This document shows positions 33,871 through 34,481 of a stretch of DNA of 34,481 bases, piece by piece (the stretch's first letter is position 1; each line of letters begins with the position of its first letter). A model generated the notes under the pieces. That model saw only the letters and a list, made by a program, of their open reading frames with translations. It did no database searches and was not told the origin of the DNA. The DNA comes from Acidobacteriota bacterium (GTDB lineage Bacteria > Acidobacteriota > Terriglobia > Terriglobales > Acidobacteriaceae), in contig JABCYV010000022.1 of assembly GCA_013290025.1 (NCBI GenBank), positions 1 to 34,481 of the forward strand. Direction: 5' to 3'. Made by a program: the position numbers and the translations under genes.

Positions 33871-34481
33871 CTAGTTTGACGAGTCACCCATCCCAGCCGC
33901 TGCGCTCTGTGGTCCGTTCTCCGGCTGAACGACTACGCCGTCAAACGAGGTTGCGGCCACGAAACGTCCGTGCACTACACTGATGCGGCGCAAAGGGTAC
34001 CCCGAGTCAGGCCCGCGGTGCCAGCTCCGCCCTCCGTCCTGGCTGGCGAAGATCACACCCGTGGCCGTGCTGGTAGCCAGCAGGCGCTTGCCGGTTTGGT
34101 CGTAGGTGATCGAACTGATGTTCTTGTCGGGCAGTCCATTCACCATGTGGTCCCAGGTGGTACCGGAGTCCGTACTGCGGAAAGCGCCCTCCCGCGACGC
34201 GACCAGGATCTCGCCATCAGGAGTGATCGCCAAGCCAGAAAGGCTGGTCACGTAAGAAGACAGTCCAGCCGGCTGCCAGGCGACTCCATCATCCAAGGAA
34301 AACAGCACGTTGGTGCGAGTGGCGGCAACCACCAGGTTGCCCTTCGCCTGCACCGAAACAAATTCAGTCTTGCCAGCCACCGGACCCCCACTCCAACTCT
34401 TGCCCTGGTTCGTACTAGTGAACAAACCCGCGGAAGTGGCAGCCAGCCAGCGTTTCGGCGTGATTTCGATTTCGTTCACCT
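33871..34481 (-). CDS. Asp-box (BNR/sortilin-like) repeat protein, partial
   Basis: At least 202 residues; the frame remains open to the window edge, so the N-terminus is probably missing. Four Asp-box repeats S-x-D-x-G-x-x-W are visible as STNQGKSW, SLDDGVAW, STDSGTTW and SQDGGRSW, each followed by a strand pair. This pattern is that of a beta-propeller as in sortilin, BNR glycosidases or Ycf48-like proteins. No catalytic residues can be assigned. Function unknown. Confidence 0.8.
   Translation of the reverse strand, partial: VNEIEITPKRWLAATSAGLFTSTNQGKSWSGGPVAGKTEFVSVQAKGNLVVAATRTNVLFSLDDGVAWQPAGLSSYVTSLSGLAITPDGEILVASREGAFRSTDSGTTWDHMVNGLPDKNISSITYDQTGKRLLATSTATGVIFASQDGGRSWHRGPDSGYPLRRISVVHGRFVAATSFDGVVVQPENGPQSAAAGMGDSSN

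Overview
The window looks like chromosomal sequence of a moderately GC-rich soil bacterium, most likely an Acidobacteriota (Terriglobia, Koribacter-like). This is inferred from gene content, from the 'acacgaag'-type intergenic repeats, and from several protein types that resemble what I recall of that phylum; no database was searched. There is no rRNA, tRNA, CRISPR array or prophage that I can see. Genes are dense and mostly on the minus strand.

Layout. 1-4330: a decayed left edge that carries a remnant of a thiolase 3' end, then a secreted phosphoesterase, its terminator, the intact thiolase on the other strand, a regulatory region with a perfect 16-bp palindrome, and a tiny transcription unit (promoter, 14-codon lysine-rich ORF, strong terminator). 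4373-11257: a minus-strand block with a UvrD-like helicase fused to an Fe-S nuclease, rsmE, dnaJ (apparently with a non-ATG start), grpE and hrcA, headed by a sigma70-type promoter and a CIRCE operator. 11311-12633: a Tat-exported sarcosine-oxidase-like flavoenzyme. 12646-13332: a FitAB/VapBC toxin-antitoxin pair with a palindromic operator. 13355-18608 (minus): Mrp-type P-loop ATPase, an SDR, cytochrome bd oxidase (cydAB), an acyl-CoA thioesterase and a cysteine-rich unknown. 18736-23537: a TPR protein, another SDR (minus), and a plus-strand group of Lon-N-domain protein, ChlI/MoxR-like AAA+ ATPase and VWA protein. 23641-27631 (minus): a large Tat-exported FAD oxidoreductase, a CDGSH protein, a GT4 glycosyltransferase and a small secreted protein preceded by four 11-bp direct repeats. 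27811-28299: a degenerate receiver/DHp protein. 28468-29137: a REP-associated tyrosine transposase (RAYT) bracketed by inverted REP hairpins. 29189-32007: an NtrC-type response regulator with its histidine kinase. 32488-33777: an NmrA-like reductase and a SnoaL-like protein. The right edge holds a truncated Asp-box (BNR) repeat protein.

How genes work together. HrcA, GrpE and DnaJ form a heat-shock operon controlled through CIRCE. CydA/CydB make a low-oxygen quinol oxidase. The kinase and NtrC-type regulator are a two-component pair. The AAA+ and VWA genes have the architecture of a chelatase/MoxR-VWA machine and are the best candidate for a poorly described system. Other items worth following are the lysine-rich micro-ORF, the self-contained RAYT/REP unit, the pseudo-kinase and the Pho-box-like repeat array.
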